Below are positions 7,883 through 16,302 of a DNA stretch of 64,000 bases, piece by piece (the first letter of the stretch is position 1; each line of letters begins with the position of its first letter). The notes under the pieces are model-generated. The model saw only the letters and a program-made list of their open reading frames with translations, ran no database searches and was not told the origin of the DNA. Position numbers and translations under genes: made by a program. Source of the stretch: Aestuariivivens marinum (GTDB taxonomy: Bacteria > Bacteroidota > Bacteroidia > Flavobacteriales > Flavobacteriaceae); the NCBI RefSeq assembly GCF_022662175.1, contig NZ_JAKMCR010000005.1, forward strand, positions 95,829 through 159,828, given 5' to 3'.

Positions 7883-8812
7883 ATGAAGTTCTTCCATACA
7901 TTTTTCTTAATTATAATATCCTCTATTGGTTTTTCTCAACAACACGTTGTCGAACCTTTTTTACCAAATATTGTTAAACAATTTCCTAATGTTAGGGATG
8001 TAACCATATCTCCTAATGGTGATGAGATTATGCTTACTGCACAAAGTGTTAATGGTAACCTCTCAGCCATTATTCATTTAAAAAAAGAAAGTAATAGTTG
8101 GGGGAACCCTCAAATAGCCTCTTTTTCTGGTAAGTATTTCGATTTAGAGCCTTGTTTTTCACCTGATGGCCTAAAACTTTATTTTGTGTCTACCCGATCA
8201 TTGACTTCTGACTCCAACAAACCTAAGGATTTTGACATTTGGTATGTTGAACGTCAATCTTTAAATGCTAATTGGTCTGAACCAAAAAATATGGGAAGCC
8301 CTATAAATACCGAACACGGTGAATTTTACCCATCTATTGCCCTAAACGGAAACTTTTATTTTACTAGAGACGACACAAACATAAAAAGAAAGGATGACAT
8401 CTATTTTAGTAAATATAATAATGGCCAATATGCTGAACCCAAAGCATTATCGGCTAGTATTAACTCTGAAGGTTACGAGTATAATGCCTTTATAGCTCCA
8501 GATGAATCCTATTTAATTTTTGGTAGTTACAATAGAACAGATAGTTATGGCAGTGGTGATCTTTATATTAGTTACAAAACAAAAACCCTTTGGAGTAAAG
8601 CTGAAAATATGGGTGATATTATCAATTCTAGTAAAATGGATTATTGCCCATTTGTTGACACCAAAACCAATACTTTATATTTTACAAGTAAACGCGATAA
8701 CACCAAAATCCTATTAGATGACCCTTTAAACATAGAGGAGTTAATTGCTGAATTGAACAGATACAATAATGGCTCAAGCAGACTGTATAGAATATCCTTC
8801 GAAAAGTTATAA
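7883..8812 (+). CDS. PD40/TolB-like beta-propeller secreted protein
   Basis: A 309-residue protein with a signal peptide ending at about residue 19 (GFSQQ). It has repeated WD40-like PD40 blades: ISPNGDEIMLTAQ, FSPDGLKLYFVSTR, NGNFYFTRDD, APDESYLIFGSYNR and TNTLYFTSKRDN. Such propellers occur in periplasmic and surface proteins of Bacteroidota, but no catalytic residues are evident. It stands alone, with its own -7 box upstream, and converges on the sialate O-acetylesterase gene with only 11 bp between them. Confidence 0.8.
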   Translation: MKFFHTFFLIIISSIGFSQQHVVEPFLPNIVKQFPNVRDVTISPNGDEIMLTAQSVNGNLSAIIHLKKESNSWGNPQIASFSGKYFDLEPCFSPDGLKLYFVSTRSLTSDSNKPKDFDIWYVERQSLNANWSEPKNMGSPINTEHGEFYPSIALNGNFYFTRDDTNIKRKDDIYFSKYNNGQYAEPKALSASINSEGYEYNAFIAPDESYLIFGSYNRTDSYGSGDLYISYKTKTLWSKAENMGDIINSSKMDYCPFVDTKTNTLYFTSKRDNTKILLDDPLNIEELIAELNRYNNGSSRLYRISFEKL

Positions 8813-8823
8813 ATTATAATATA

Positions 8824-10275
8824 TTATTCAACATGCTTAGCATCATTCCAGTCATCTGTTCTAAATGAAGATGCAGGCAAGAGATTAGTATCAAATAAAC
8901 TTCCTTTAACCCAATTGCGCCAAGCATATCGTACTGCAACAGGAGTTTTTACATGACCACTTGTTACAAATACACGGTTACCGTTTATAATCTTTGCATC
9001 GGCTGGATAGAAAACTTTATCCTCACCAGCTATCTCAAATCCAGTTAAATTGGTAAATGTATAAAGTCCCTTTTCGGCATTTTGAAATTGTAACATTAAT
9101 CCACCCTCATGAGCAATCATGGAATTGTATATTGGTCCCGAAAAATCAATAGTTTTATAACCATAGGATTTATGTAATGCAATAAATAATAGTCTATTGG
9201 CCACCTCTTTCTTTTTCGCCGGATGAATACAATTGGCCTCACCGATATCCATTGTAATTGCTATTCCAGAATTTGGTATAAGATCAACACATTTGAGTTG
9301 GGTTTCACGTATATAAGCTGAGTTATTAGAAACCTCAAAGGCATTATTGTCGCCATATAAAAAAGGGGCAATTTGCACATAATAGAATGGAAAGTCTCCA
9401 ATATTCCAACGGGATCGCCAATCTTTAACCATAGCTGGAAAACGCTCTTTGTATTCAGAAGGTTTATCTCGATTGCTCTCACCTTGGTACCATAAGGTGC
9501 CTTTTATTGTATATGGAATTAATGGATTTATCATAGCATTGAATAAGGCTGTAGGAATATGATTGGTTTGTTTATTAATATCCACACTATCTAGATCAAC
9601 AGTTTGGTAAGTATTCATATATTCCTTACTTATCCAAGCTTCTACTTTACTACCTCCCCATGAGGTATGAATAAGACCCACAGGAACATCTAAAATTTTC
9701 TGCAATTGCTCACCAAAAAAATAGGCAACGGCACTAAACTCCATCACATTAATAGAACTCGCTTCTTCCCATCCATCGTAACTATCAATATTGTTCAAAG
9801 GTAGTTTTGCACCCTTTCGATGTACAGTAAACAACCTTAAATTAGGGTTATTTGCATTAGCTACTGCATGTAATGCACCAAATGTAGGTTGGCCGTTATA
9901 GCCAGAAAGTGGCTGTTGCATATTAGATTGACCTGAGCACAACCAAACTTCACCAAATAATATATTCTTTAAAAGAATATTGGATGTTCTACTAAAAATT
10001 TTAATTATTTGTGCCTCTTTGCTATTGGTAGTCATTACTTTAACCTTCCAATTCCCTTCCTTATCGGCTAAAATATTTATACTCTCATGCAACCAAGATG
10101 CTTCAATGGAAATATCCTCAAAAGGATCTGCCCAGCCCCACAGAGTAACATCAGTATCACGTTGTAATACCATATTTGAAGATACAATAGCTGGAAGCTT
10201 AATTTCGGCTTGTAAAAATTGAACCCACAGGAATCCTACGAGCATCAATAGTTGAAGACACTTTTTTGTGTTCAT
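8824..10275 (-). CDS. Sialate O-acetylesterase-like SGNH hydrolase
   Basis: A 483-residue secreted or periplasmic esterase with a signal peptide ending near residue 22. GQSNM (residues 115-119) carries the nucleophile Ser and is diagnostic of the SASA/SGNH family, and GTLWYQGESN is the second conserved block. Family members remove acetyl groups from sialic acids or from acetylated hemicelluloses. No glycan-utilisation cluster (SusC/D) is adjacent, so the natural substrate is uncertain. Confidence 0.9.
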   Translation of the reverse strand: MNTKKCLQLLMLVGFLWVQFLQAEIKLPAIVSSNMVLQRDTDVTLWGWADPFEDISIEASWLHESINILADKEGNWKVKVMTTNSKEAQIIKIFSRTSNILLKNILFGEVWLCSGQSNMQQPLSGYNGQPTFGALHAVANANNPNLRLFTVHRKGAKLPLNNIDSYDGWEEASSINVMEFSAVAYFFGEQLQKILDVPVGLIHTSWGGSKVEAWISKEYMNTYQTVDLDSVDINKQTNHIPTALFNAMINPLIPYTIKGTLWYQGESNRDKPSEYKERFPAMVKDWRSRWNIGDFPFYYVQIAPFLYGDNNAFEVSNNSAYIRETQLKCVDLIPNSGIAITMDIGEANCIHPAKKKEVANRLLFIALHKSYGYKTIDFSGPIYNSMIAHEGGLMLQFQNAEKGLYTFTNLTGFEIAGEDKVFYPADAKIINGNRVFVTSGHVKTPVAVRYAWRNWVKGSLFDTNLLPASSFRTDDWNDAKHVE

Positions 10276-10432
10276 GTATTTAATATTTATAGAATTATAC
10301 TTTTAAAAAATCATTGATTATTAACCTAACAAAGCTTTGTCTTAAATATAAAAAGAAAATAAATGTAATTCACAAAGGCCTCTAAATACAAATACTAATA
10401 TGATTGATAGCAATCTTTTTAAAATTTAATTG

Positions 10433-11374
10433 CTATAAATCAATAGCCTGTTTTTTAGCTTCTTCAAACTCTTTTACAATATCCTTAACAATTGTAGTCA
10501 CGGGCTTAATATCGTGGATTAATCCAGAAATCTGCCCTATTTCCAACTCCCCTTCTTCTAAATCACCTTCAAACATGCCCTTTTTTGCACGTGCTCGTCC
10601 AAGAAGTTCCTTAAGTTGCTCTATTGTTGGTCCTGTTTTGTATAGTTCTTGAACTTGATTGTAAAATTTATTCTTGATTAGCCGTACTGGAGCTAATTCT
10701 TTCAAGGTCAATTGGGTATCTCCCTCTTTAGCATTAACAATAGCCTGTTTAAATAATTGATGTGCAGAACTTTCTTCACTTGCAGCAAACCTGCTCCCTA
10801 TCTGTACACCATCTGCTCCCAAAACCATGGTAGCCAACATAGCTCTTCCCGTAGCTATACCTCCTGCAGCTATTAATGGTATATTTATTTGTTCCTTAAC
10901 CATAAGGATTAAGGTCAATGTAGTGGTCTCTTCCCTGCCATTATGTCCTCCAGCCTCAAAGCCCTCAGCAACTATAGCATCGACACCTGCTTCTTGTGCC
11001 TTCAAGGCAAACTTCACACTACTTACTACATGCACTACAGTAATACCCTTGTCTTTCAACCAAGAAGTCCATGTTTTTGGATTTCCAGCCGAAGTAAAGA
11101 CAACCTTCACCCCTTCATCTACAATAATTTCCATAATTTCTTGAATATTGGGATATAACATGGGTACATTAACACCAAATGGTTTATTGGTTGCCTTTTT
11201 ACACTTTTGGATGTGTTCCCTAAGCACATCAGGGTACATGGATCCTGCTCCTATCATTCCCAAAACCCCAGCATTACTAGCAGCCGATGCCAAACGCCAA
11301 CCACTATTCCACACCATGCCCGCTTGTACGATAGGATATTTAATATGGAATAGTTGTGTTATTCTATTGGTCAT
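10433..11374 (-). CDS. Nitronate monooxygenase / FabK-like FMN enzyme
   Basis: A 313-residue FMN TIM-barrel protein. It has YPIVQAGM at the N-terminus, AEGFEAGGHNGREE with the active-site His, the phosphate-binding AAGGIATG and GADGVQIGSRF. The family covers nitronate monooxygenases and enoyl-ACP reductase II (FabK), and sequence alone does not separate them. It stands alone, with 57 bp of low-complexity sequence before a REP-like element on one side and the esterase on the other. Confidence 0.85.
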   Translation of the reverse strand: MTNRITQLFHIKYPIVQAGMVWNSGWRLASAASNAGVLGMIGAGSMYPDVLREHIQKCKKATNKPFGVNVPMLYPNIQEIMEIIVDEGVKVVFTSAGNPKTWTSWLKDKGITVVHVVSSVKFALKAQEAGVDAIVAEGFEAGGHNGREETTTLTLILMVKEQINIPLIAAGGIATGRAMLATMVLGADGVQIGSRFAASEESSAHQLFKQAIVNAKEGDTQLTLKELAPVRLIKNKFYNQVQELYKTGPTIEQLKELLGRARAKKGMFEGDLEEGELEIGQISGLIHDIKPVTTIVKDIVKEFEEAKKQAIDL

Positions 11375-11454
11375 AAAGAAATGTTTCTAAAATGGAAAAT
11401 TATGAATTATATCCCTAAAGTGAAAGTTAAGATGAAATTTAAGAAATGATATTT

Positions 11455-11488
11455 CCCATTCGTCACACTGCTTCCATTTCGAAATGAG
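11455..11488. repeat. REP-like extragenic palindrome (degenerate)
   Basis: It contains the perfect palindrome CATTTCGAAATG (11475-11486) flanked by CACTGCTTC-type sequence, a common style of extragenic repeat in flavobacteria. It shares the core CGAAATGA with the element at 47633-47681. A single degenerate copy. Confidence 0.4.
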
Positions 11489-11498
11489 ACTAAAAAGC

Positions 11499-12686
11499 TT
11501 AAGCGATAATCCCTGAACCCACAAGTTCATCATCGAGATACCAAGCTACAAACTGACCTTCTGTAATAGCAGATTGGTAATTTTCGAACTCCACATATAA
11601 ACCACTTTGAACTTTATACAAAATTGCCTTTTCCAAAGCTTGCCGGTATCGGATTCTTGCCAAAACTAACATACTTTCGCCTTCCTTTAACATTAAGTCT
11701 TCCCGAATCCAATGTAATTCATCATTAGTCACAAACAAAGCCTTTTTTAACAATCCCGGGTGTTCTTTACCTTGCCCTGTGTAGATGACGTTTTCCTCTA
11801 CATCTGTATCAATTACGAACAAAGGTTCTGGAGTACCTCCTACTGCCAATCCTTTTCGTTGTCCTTTGGTGAAATAATGAGCCCCTTGATGTTTACCCAC
11901 TACTTTACCATCTAAAAGTTTGTAATCAATCTTACGCGATAAGTATCTTAATTTCTCTTCAAGGGTATTAAACATTGGTTGAGCCTCTTGAAATATATTC
12001 TGTTCTTTAGAAACCTCAACAATGACACCTTCTTTAGGCTTTAATTGTTGTTGCAAAAAATCAGGTAGCTTGACTTTCCCTATAAAACACAAACCTTGGG
12101 AATCTTTCTTTTCAGCTGTCACCAAACCCAACCTCATGGCGATTTCACGCACTTGTGGTTTGGTTAACTCCCCTATTGGGAATAGGGATTTTGCCAATTG
12201 GGCTTGGGATAATTGACACAAAAAATACGATTGGTCTTTATTCCCATCAACTCCAGCCAAAAGACGATAAATGGTTTGTCCGTTTTTTTCAACACTGCCC
12301 TTTCTACAATAATGACCTGTAGCAACATAATCGGCTCCAAGTTCTAACGCAATGTTCATAAAGACATCAAACTTTATCTCTCTATTACAAAGTACATCGG
12401 GGTTTGGTGTTCGACCTCTTTCATACTCATTAAACATATAGTCTACAATACGTTCCTTGTATTGTTGGCTTAAGTCGACCGTTTGAAATGGAATTCCCAA
12501 TTTTTCAGCAACCATCATAGCATCGTTACTATCATCCAGCCATGGACATTCATTGGAAATAGTCACAGAATCATCATGCCAGTTCTTCATAAACAAACCA
12601 ATCACCTCAAAGCCTTGCTGTTTTAACAAATAAGCAGCAACACTTGAATCTACTCCTCCTGAAAGTCCAATTACTACACGTTTCAT
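11499..12686 (-). CDS. mnmA: tRNA 2-thiouridine(34) synthase MnmA
   Basis: A 395-residue enzyme that thiolates U34 in the anticodon wobble position of tRNA Lys, Glu and Gln. The PP-loop is GLSGGVDSS near the N-terminus, the first catalytic Cys is in LCNREIKF and the second in GLCFIGK. The C-terminal beta-barrel ends normally. I chose the ATG at 12686; a TTG one codon upstream also opens the frame but is less likely. A TATCTTTG promoter box lies about 18 bp upstream. Confidence 0.96.
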   Translation of the reverse strand: MKRVVIGLSGGVDSSVAAYLLKQQGFEVIGLFMKNWHDDSVTISNECPWLDDSNDAMMVAEKLGIPFQTVDLSQQYKERIVDYMFNEYERGRTPNPDVLCNREIKFDVFMNIALELGADYVATGHYCRKGSVEKNGQTIYRLLAGVDGNKDQSYFLCQLSQAQLAKSLFPIGELTKPQVREIAMRLGLVTAEKKDSQGLCFIGKVKLPDFLQQQLKPKEGVIVEVSKEQNIFQEAQPMFNTLEEKLRYLSRKIDYKLLDGKVVGKHQGAHYFTKGQRKGLAVGGTPEPLFVIDTDVEENVIYTGQGKEHPGLLKKALFVTNDELHWIREDLMLKEGESMLVLARIRYRQALEKAILYKVQSGLYVEFENYQSAITEGQFVAWYLDDELVGSGIIA

Positions 12687-12703
12687 CAAAAAAAAATTGG
12701 TTA

Positions 12704-12711
12704 CAAAGATA
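12704..12711 (-). promoter_or_regulatory. -7 promoter box of mnmA
   Basis: On the minus strand it reads TATCTTTG, matching TAnnTTTG, close upstream of the mnmA ATG (short leader). No good -33 element is visible. Confidence 0.4.
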
Positions 12712-12806
12712 CGATATAAAAGAGAATACCCCTTATTAATTTAAGACTTTGAGTAACGTACAAATAATATTTTGTTTATTTTTTTTAAAATTTTATTAAA
12801 CAATAT

Positions 12807-12838
12807 TTTGTTTTTTGTTTAATTATTATGTACTTTTG
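12807..12838 (+). promoter_or_regulatory. Bipartite Bacteroidota promoter of the fasciclin gene
   Basis: TTTG (12807-12810), 20 bp, TACTTTTG (12831-12838) is a full match to the Bacteroidota -33/-7 consensus. The leader would be about 14 nt. The word AATATTTTG occurs twice upstream (12766 and 12802), a possible regulator site. Confidence 0.6.
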
Positions 12839-12858
12839 TTAAACAAAATAAAAACAAA

Positions 12859-15156
12859 ATGAAAATGAAAACATTAACAGCAATTAAAAAGTTAGTTTTA
12901 GTAACTATGGTATTAACTTTCGCATCTTCTTGTCTAAGCGATGATGATCCTATTGTAGTTGAACAGCCAGAAACTATTGCCGAAATAGCAGTAGTTACTC
13001 CACAATTAAGCAGTTTAGTAGCGGCCTTAAATCGTGCAGATCTTGTAGAAACTTTAGACGGTAGTGGTCAATTTACTGTATTTGCACCTACCAACGCAGC
13101 ATTCGCTTCGTTTTTAGCTGCTAACGGATTTGCATCATTGGAAGAAGTTCCTGCAGATGCATTAGAGCAGATTCTATTAAATCATGTCATTTCTACAGAA
13201 CTTAAATCCACAGATCTGTCAACAGGATATGAAAAAACTTTAGCTACCGAAGCAAGCTCAAATGCCAACTTGAGTTTATACATAAACACATCATCGGGAG
13301 TTCAGTTAAATGGTAACGCTTCTGTTACAAATGCTGATATTGATGCAACAAATGGGGTTATTCACATTGTTGATGCTGTAATTGGATTGCCAACTATAGT
13401 TGACTTTGCTTTGGCAGATGATACCTTTTCAACTTTGGTTTCTGCTCTAACCAGAAGTGACTTAACTTTTGATTACGTAACAACATTATCTACCCCAAAC
13501 GGAACAAGCCCTGCTCCGTTTACAGTCTTTGCTCCTACTAACGACGCTTTTGCTAGCTTATTGAACGAGCTTGAGTTATCATCTCTTAGTGAAATTGATG
13601 AACCTACACTTAAAGCCGCTCTAGATTCGCATGCTATAGCTGGAGCTAATGTGATATCATCAGATTTAATAGATAATATGACTGTAACGACATTAGGTGG
13701 AGATATTACCGCTAATGTCTCGGGTGGACCAACACTAACCGATTCAAACGGAAGAATGAGCAACATAGTAGTTACCGATGTACAAGCTGCCAATGGTGTT
13801 ATTCATGTAATCGACAAAGTTGTATTGCCCAAACTACCAGATAATATTGTAAGCAAAGCATTAAGTACTCCAGACCTAAGTAATTTAGTTGCTGCTCTAC
13901 AGGCTGCAGACGGAGACCTTGTAAATATCTTATCAGGGAGTGGTCCGTTTACAGTTTTAGCACCTACCAATGCCGCTTTTGACACCTTTTTGACTAATAA
14001 TGGTTTTACTGCTTTAGGGGATGTACCAACTGATGTTCTAGCACAAATCTTGCTTAATCATGTAATTTCAGGAAAATTCATGTCCAGTGATTTGACAGCT
14101 TTTGGAAATGGGTATATTTCAACTGAAGCTATTGGAACAGCTAACAATAAAATGAGTATGTTTTTTAACGCATCCAATGGTGTTACGTTTAATGGTATTT
14201 CATCTGTAACAAGTGCAGATATTGAAGTTACGAATGGAGTAATTCATATAGTAGACCATGTTATTGGTTTGCCCACTGTTGTTGACCATGCCACTGCTAA
14301 TCCTGGCTTTAGTAGTCTTGTAGCTGCTCTAGGTGCTGCTGATGGGGACTTAGTTAACGTGCTAAGCGGAACCGGACCATTTACCGTTCTTGCTCCAGAT
14401 GATACTGCTTTCACAACATTTTTAAACGGTACGCCTTTGGCGAATGTTCCAACTGATGCCCTAGCCAATATTCTGTTAAACCATGTTTTAAGTGGCGTTA
14501 CCACATCATCTGATTTGACCTCAGCTGGCGCGGGCTATACCAATACCAGTGCATCTGGTCCAGACATGAGCAATTTGAGTCTGTATTTTAACGCGTCAAG
14601 TAACGTTATGTTCAATGGCGTTTCAACAGTTACCCAAGCCGATGTTATTGCAAGTAATGGAATAATACATGCTATTGATGCTGTGATTGATATTCCAACT
14701 GTAGTTACATTTGCATTAGCAGATCCTAATTTTTCAACTTTATTAAGTGCATTAACGGAATTAACTCCTGCTACCGATTTTGCTTCTATACTTTCTAGGA
14801 CTGAAGGCATGAATGGAGACGGAATCAATCCTAATTTTACGGTTTTTGCTCCTACAAATGCTGCTTTTGATATGTTATCGAGCATTCCCGAAGAAGCCAC
14901 GCTTACTAATATACTACTACATCATGTAGTAGCCGAGGCTAATGTAAGATCTGGTGATTTAACACCAAATGGCGATACAACCGCTACAAGTTTGGAAGGC
15001 GACAATATTACAATTACCTTACCGGGATCTGGAACTAATACTGCAGATATAACAGATGGTGCTGGAAATACAGATATTGGTGTTATTGCAGTAGATGTTC
15101 AGGCTGGAAATGGCGTTATACATGTAGTAAATAAAGTTTTACTACCCAGCAATTAA
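12859..15156 (+). CDS. Lipoprotein with five fasciclin (FAS1) domains
   Basis: A 765-residue lipoprotein. The lipobox ends at Cys25 (FASSC), followed by SDDDP, a typical export-to-surface signal in Bacteroidota. Five FAS1 domains follow, each with an FTVFAPTN or FTVLAP H1-type motif and an IHIVD/IHVVN H2-type ending. Domains 1, 3 and 4 resemble each other, as do 2 and 5, pointing to internal duplication. FAS1 proteins mediate adhesion to surfaces, other cells or matrix. The gene is monocistronic with a strong upstream promoter; the 3' region is unusually structured. Confidence 0.93.
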   Translation: MKMKTLTAIKKLVLVTMVLTFASSCLSDDDPIVVEQPETIAEIAVVTPQLSSLVAALNRADLVETLDGSGQFTVFAPTNAAFASFLAANGFASLEEVPADALEQILLNHVISTELKSTDLSTGYEKTLATEASSNANLSLYINTSSGVQLNGNASVTNADIDATNGVIHIVDAVIGLPTIVDFALADDTFSTLVSALTRSDLTFDYVTTLSTPNGTSPAPFTVFAPTNDAFASLLNELELSSLSEIDEPTLKAALDSHAIAGANVISSDLIDNMTVTTLGGDITANVSGGPTLTDSNGRMSNIVVTDVQAANGVIHVIDKVVLPKLPDNIVSKALSTPDLSNLVAALQAADGDLVNILSGSGPFTVLAPTNAAFDTFLTNNGFTALGDVPTDVLAQILLNHVISGKFMSSDLTAFGNGYISTEAIGTANNKMSMFFNASNGVTFNGISSVTSADIEVTNGVIHIVDHVIGLPTVVDHATANPGFSSLVAALGAADGDLVNVLSGTGPFTVLAPDDTAFTTFLNGTPLANVPTDALANILLNHVLSGVTTSSDLTSAGAGYTNTSASGPDMSNLSLYFNASSNVMFNGVSTVTQADVIASNGIIHAIDAVIDIPTVVTFALADPNFSTLLSALTELTPATDFASILSRTEGMNGDGINPNFTVFAPTNAAFDMLSSIPEEATLTNILLHHVVAEANVRSGDLTPNGDTTATSLEGDNITITLPGSGTNTADITDGAGNTDIGVIAVDVQAGNGVIHVVNKVLLPSN

Positions 15157-15165
15157 ATAAATATA

Positions 15166-15280
15166 AACAGCGAAAAATGGTGTACTAAAGCAACTTTATT
15201 TGATAGGTATAATTTAAAAATGTTTCCGCTGTTGATGTTAAATTGTACAAAAAACTAGCAATTAAAGTTGCAGCACACCA
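15166..15280 (+). ncRNA. Structured intergenic element (nested hairpin with pseudoknot potential)
   Basis: The outer arms are 15178-15198 and 15263-15280 (TGGTGT[A/G]CT...GCAACTTTA, with one 3-nt bulge). The inner arms are 15208-15217 and 15239-15248 (GTATAATTTA/TAAATTGTAC). AACAGCG at 15166-15172, just 5' of the hairpin, is complementary to CGCTGTT at 15227-15233 in its apical loop. It lies in the 3' region of the fasciclin gene. It could be a structured RNA or a small inverted-repeat (MITE-like) element. Confidence 0.4.
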
Positions 15281-15378
15281 AAAGAAACTTATTTGTGAAT
15301 ACATTTTTTGAATTGGTTTTTGGTTTGATTTTAGACAATTAATAGTCGTTCTCTCATAAAAATTGTCTAAGAAAAGAG

Positions 15379-15404
15379 GCTCTCCATTATTGGGGAGCTT
15401 TTTT
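15379..15404 (+). terminator. Intrinsic terminator on the plus strand
   Basis: GCTCTCC and GGGGAGC form a stem (one wobble pair) followed by TTTTTT. It overlaps the last codons of the opposite-strand YwqK gene. A further perfect inverted repeat (15331-15340/15361-15370, TTAGACAATT) sits just upstream. It would end transcripts from the fasciclin gene. Confidence 0.6.
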
Positions 15405-16115
15405 ATATTTACCATCTACTTTAATATACTTTGGCTTATAGGTATAGTCTTTTTCTTCTATTAACTTATTTCCTTCGTAGTACTTCCAAATCCCAGTTTT
15501 CTTTCCATTTTTATAGTGTCCCTCGGTGACGAGCTCTCCTTTAAAATTGTAATATTTGGCTGGTCCATGAAGTTCACCATTAGCATATACAAACATTTTT
15601 AAAACTACCCCACTTTCTGAATACCATATCGTTTCACCATCCAATTTGCCTTTGATGTAATACTGTTGTTCTGCTACTTGTCCATTTTCATAATAGGTTA
15701 AACGCTCACCTTCCAAATCACCATTATCATTATAATGTTCTATATTTAAAAGATTGCCGATTTTATTGTGGTAATACTTCCAAGTCCCAACATAGGTTTT
15801 ACCCTTCATGGTGCCTTCACTGATAACTTTACCTTGAGGGTTAAAAAATTTTACTTGCGCTGTATCTCCTGTTTTACTGAAGGTTCTTGTTGCCGATAGA
15901 ACCTGTTTACCATTATCATTTTTATAAAACCGAAATTCCCCTACCTCTTTACCATGAAAAAATTCGCCTTCGTATCGTAATACCTTAGTTCCTTTATAAT
16001 GCTTTCTCCAAATACCATGATGCTTGCCATTTTCATCAAATTGATTGATGTCTTGGGCAGACATAAAAAAGCCATTCAGTATGGTTAAGACGTAAATGAT
16101 ATTATAAAACTTCAT
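15387..16115 (-). CDS. YwqK-family / MORN-repeat secreted protein
   Basis: A 242-residue protein with a signal peptide ending near residue 20 (FMSAQ). It has many MORN-like units: GKHHGIWRKHY, GTMKGKTYVGTWKYY, GDLEGERLTYYENGQ, GKLDGETIWYSESG, GELHGPAKYY and GKKTGIWKYY. Databases often label such proteins as YwqK antitoxins, but no toxin gene is adjacent and a toxin-antitoxin role is not supported here. The reading frame ends in a hairpin terminator of the convergent fasciclin gene. Confidence 0.8.
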   Translation of the reverse strand: MKFYNIIYVLTILNGFFMSAQDINQFDENGKHHGIWRKHYKGTKVLRYEGEFFHGKEVGEFRFYKNDNGKQVLSATRTFSKTGDTAQVKFFNPQGKVISEGTMKGKTYVGTWKYYHNKIGNLLNIEHYNDNGDLEGERLTYYENGQVAEQQYYIKGKLDGETIWYSESGVVLKMFVYANGELHGPAKYYNFKGELVTEGHYKNGKKTGIWKYYEGNKLIEEKDYTYKPKYIKVDGKYKKAPQ

Positions 16116-16165
16116 ATCGATTGTTTTTTTGAAAAACGCTAAAAATTATTACAAATTGTATTGTC

Positions 16166-16216
16166 AAAAAAAGCTGCCAATATTAATGATCAATAAATCA
16201 TCACAATTGACAGCTT
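16166..16216 (-). terminator. Intrinsic terminator after yidC
   Basis: On the minus strand AAGCTGTCAAT pairs with ATTGGCAGCTT (one mismatch, long loop), followed by TTTTTT, downstream of the yidC stop. Confidence 0.6.
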
Positions 16217-16302
16217 CTACTTTTAACCCTTCTGTCTTTCAATTTTTATTATAAAATTGAAATCCACTCTCCCTTTTCAAGGAAAATATGATCTGTTAAC
16301 TA

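Noticed and set aside
15185..15415. Minus-strand ORF of 76 codons between the fasciclin and YwqK genes
   Set aside because: It runs through the hairpin and terminator structures, overlaps the YwqK gene and shows no protein-like composition.
15387..16115. YwqK protein as part of a toxin-antitoxin system
   Set aside because: No toxin gene is adjacent and the protein has a signal peptide; the label is a database habit for MORN-type repeats.
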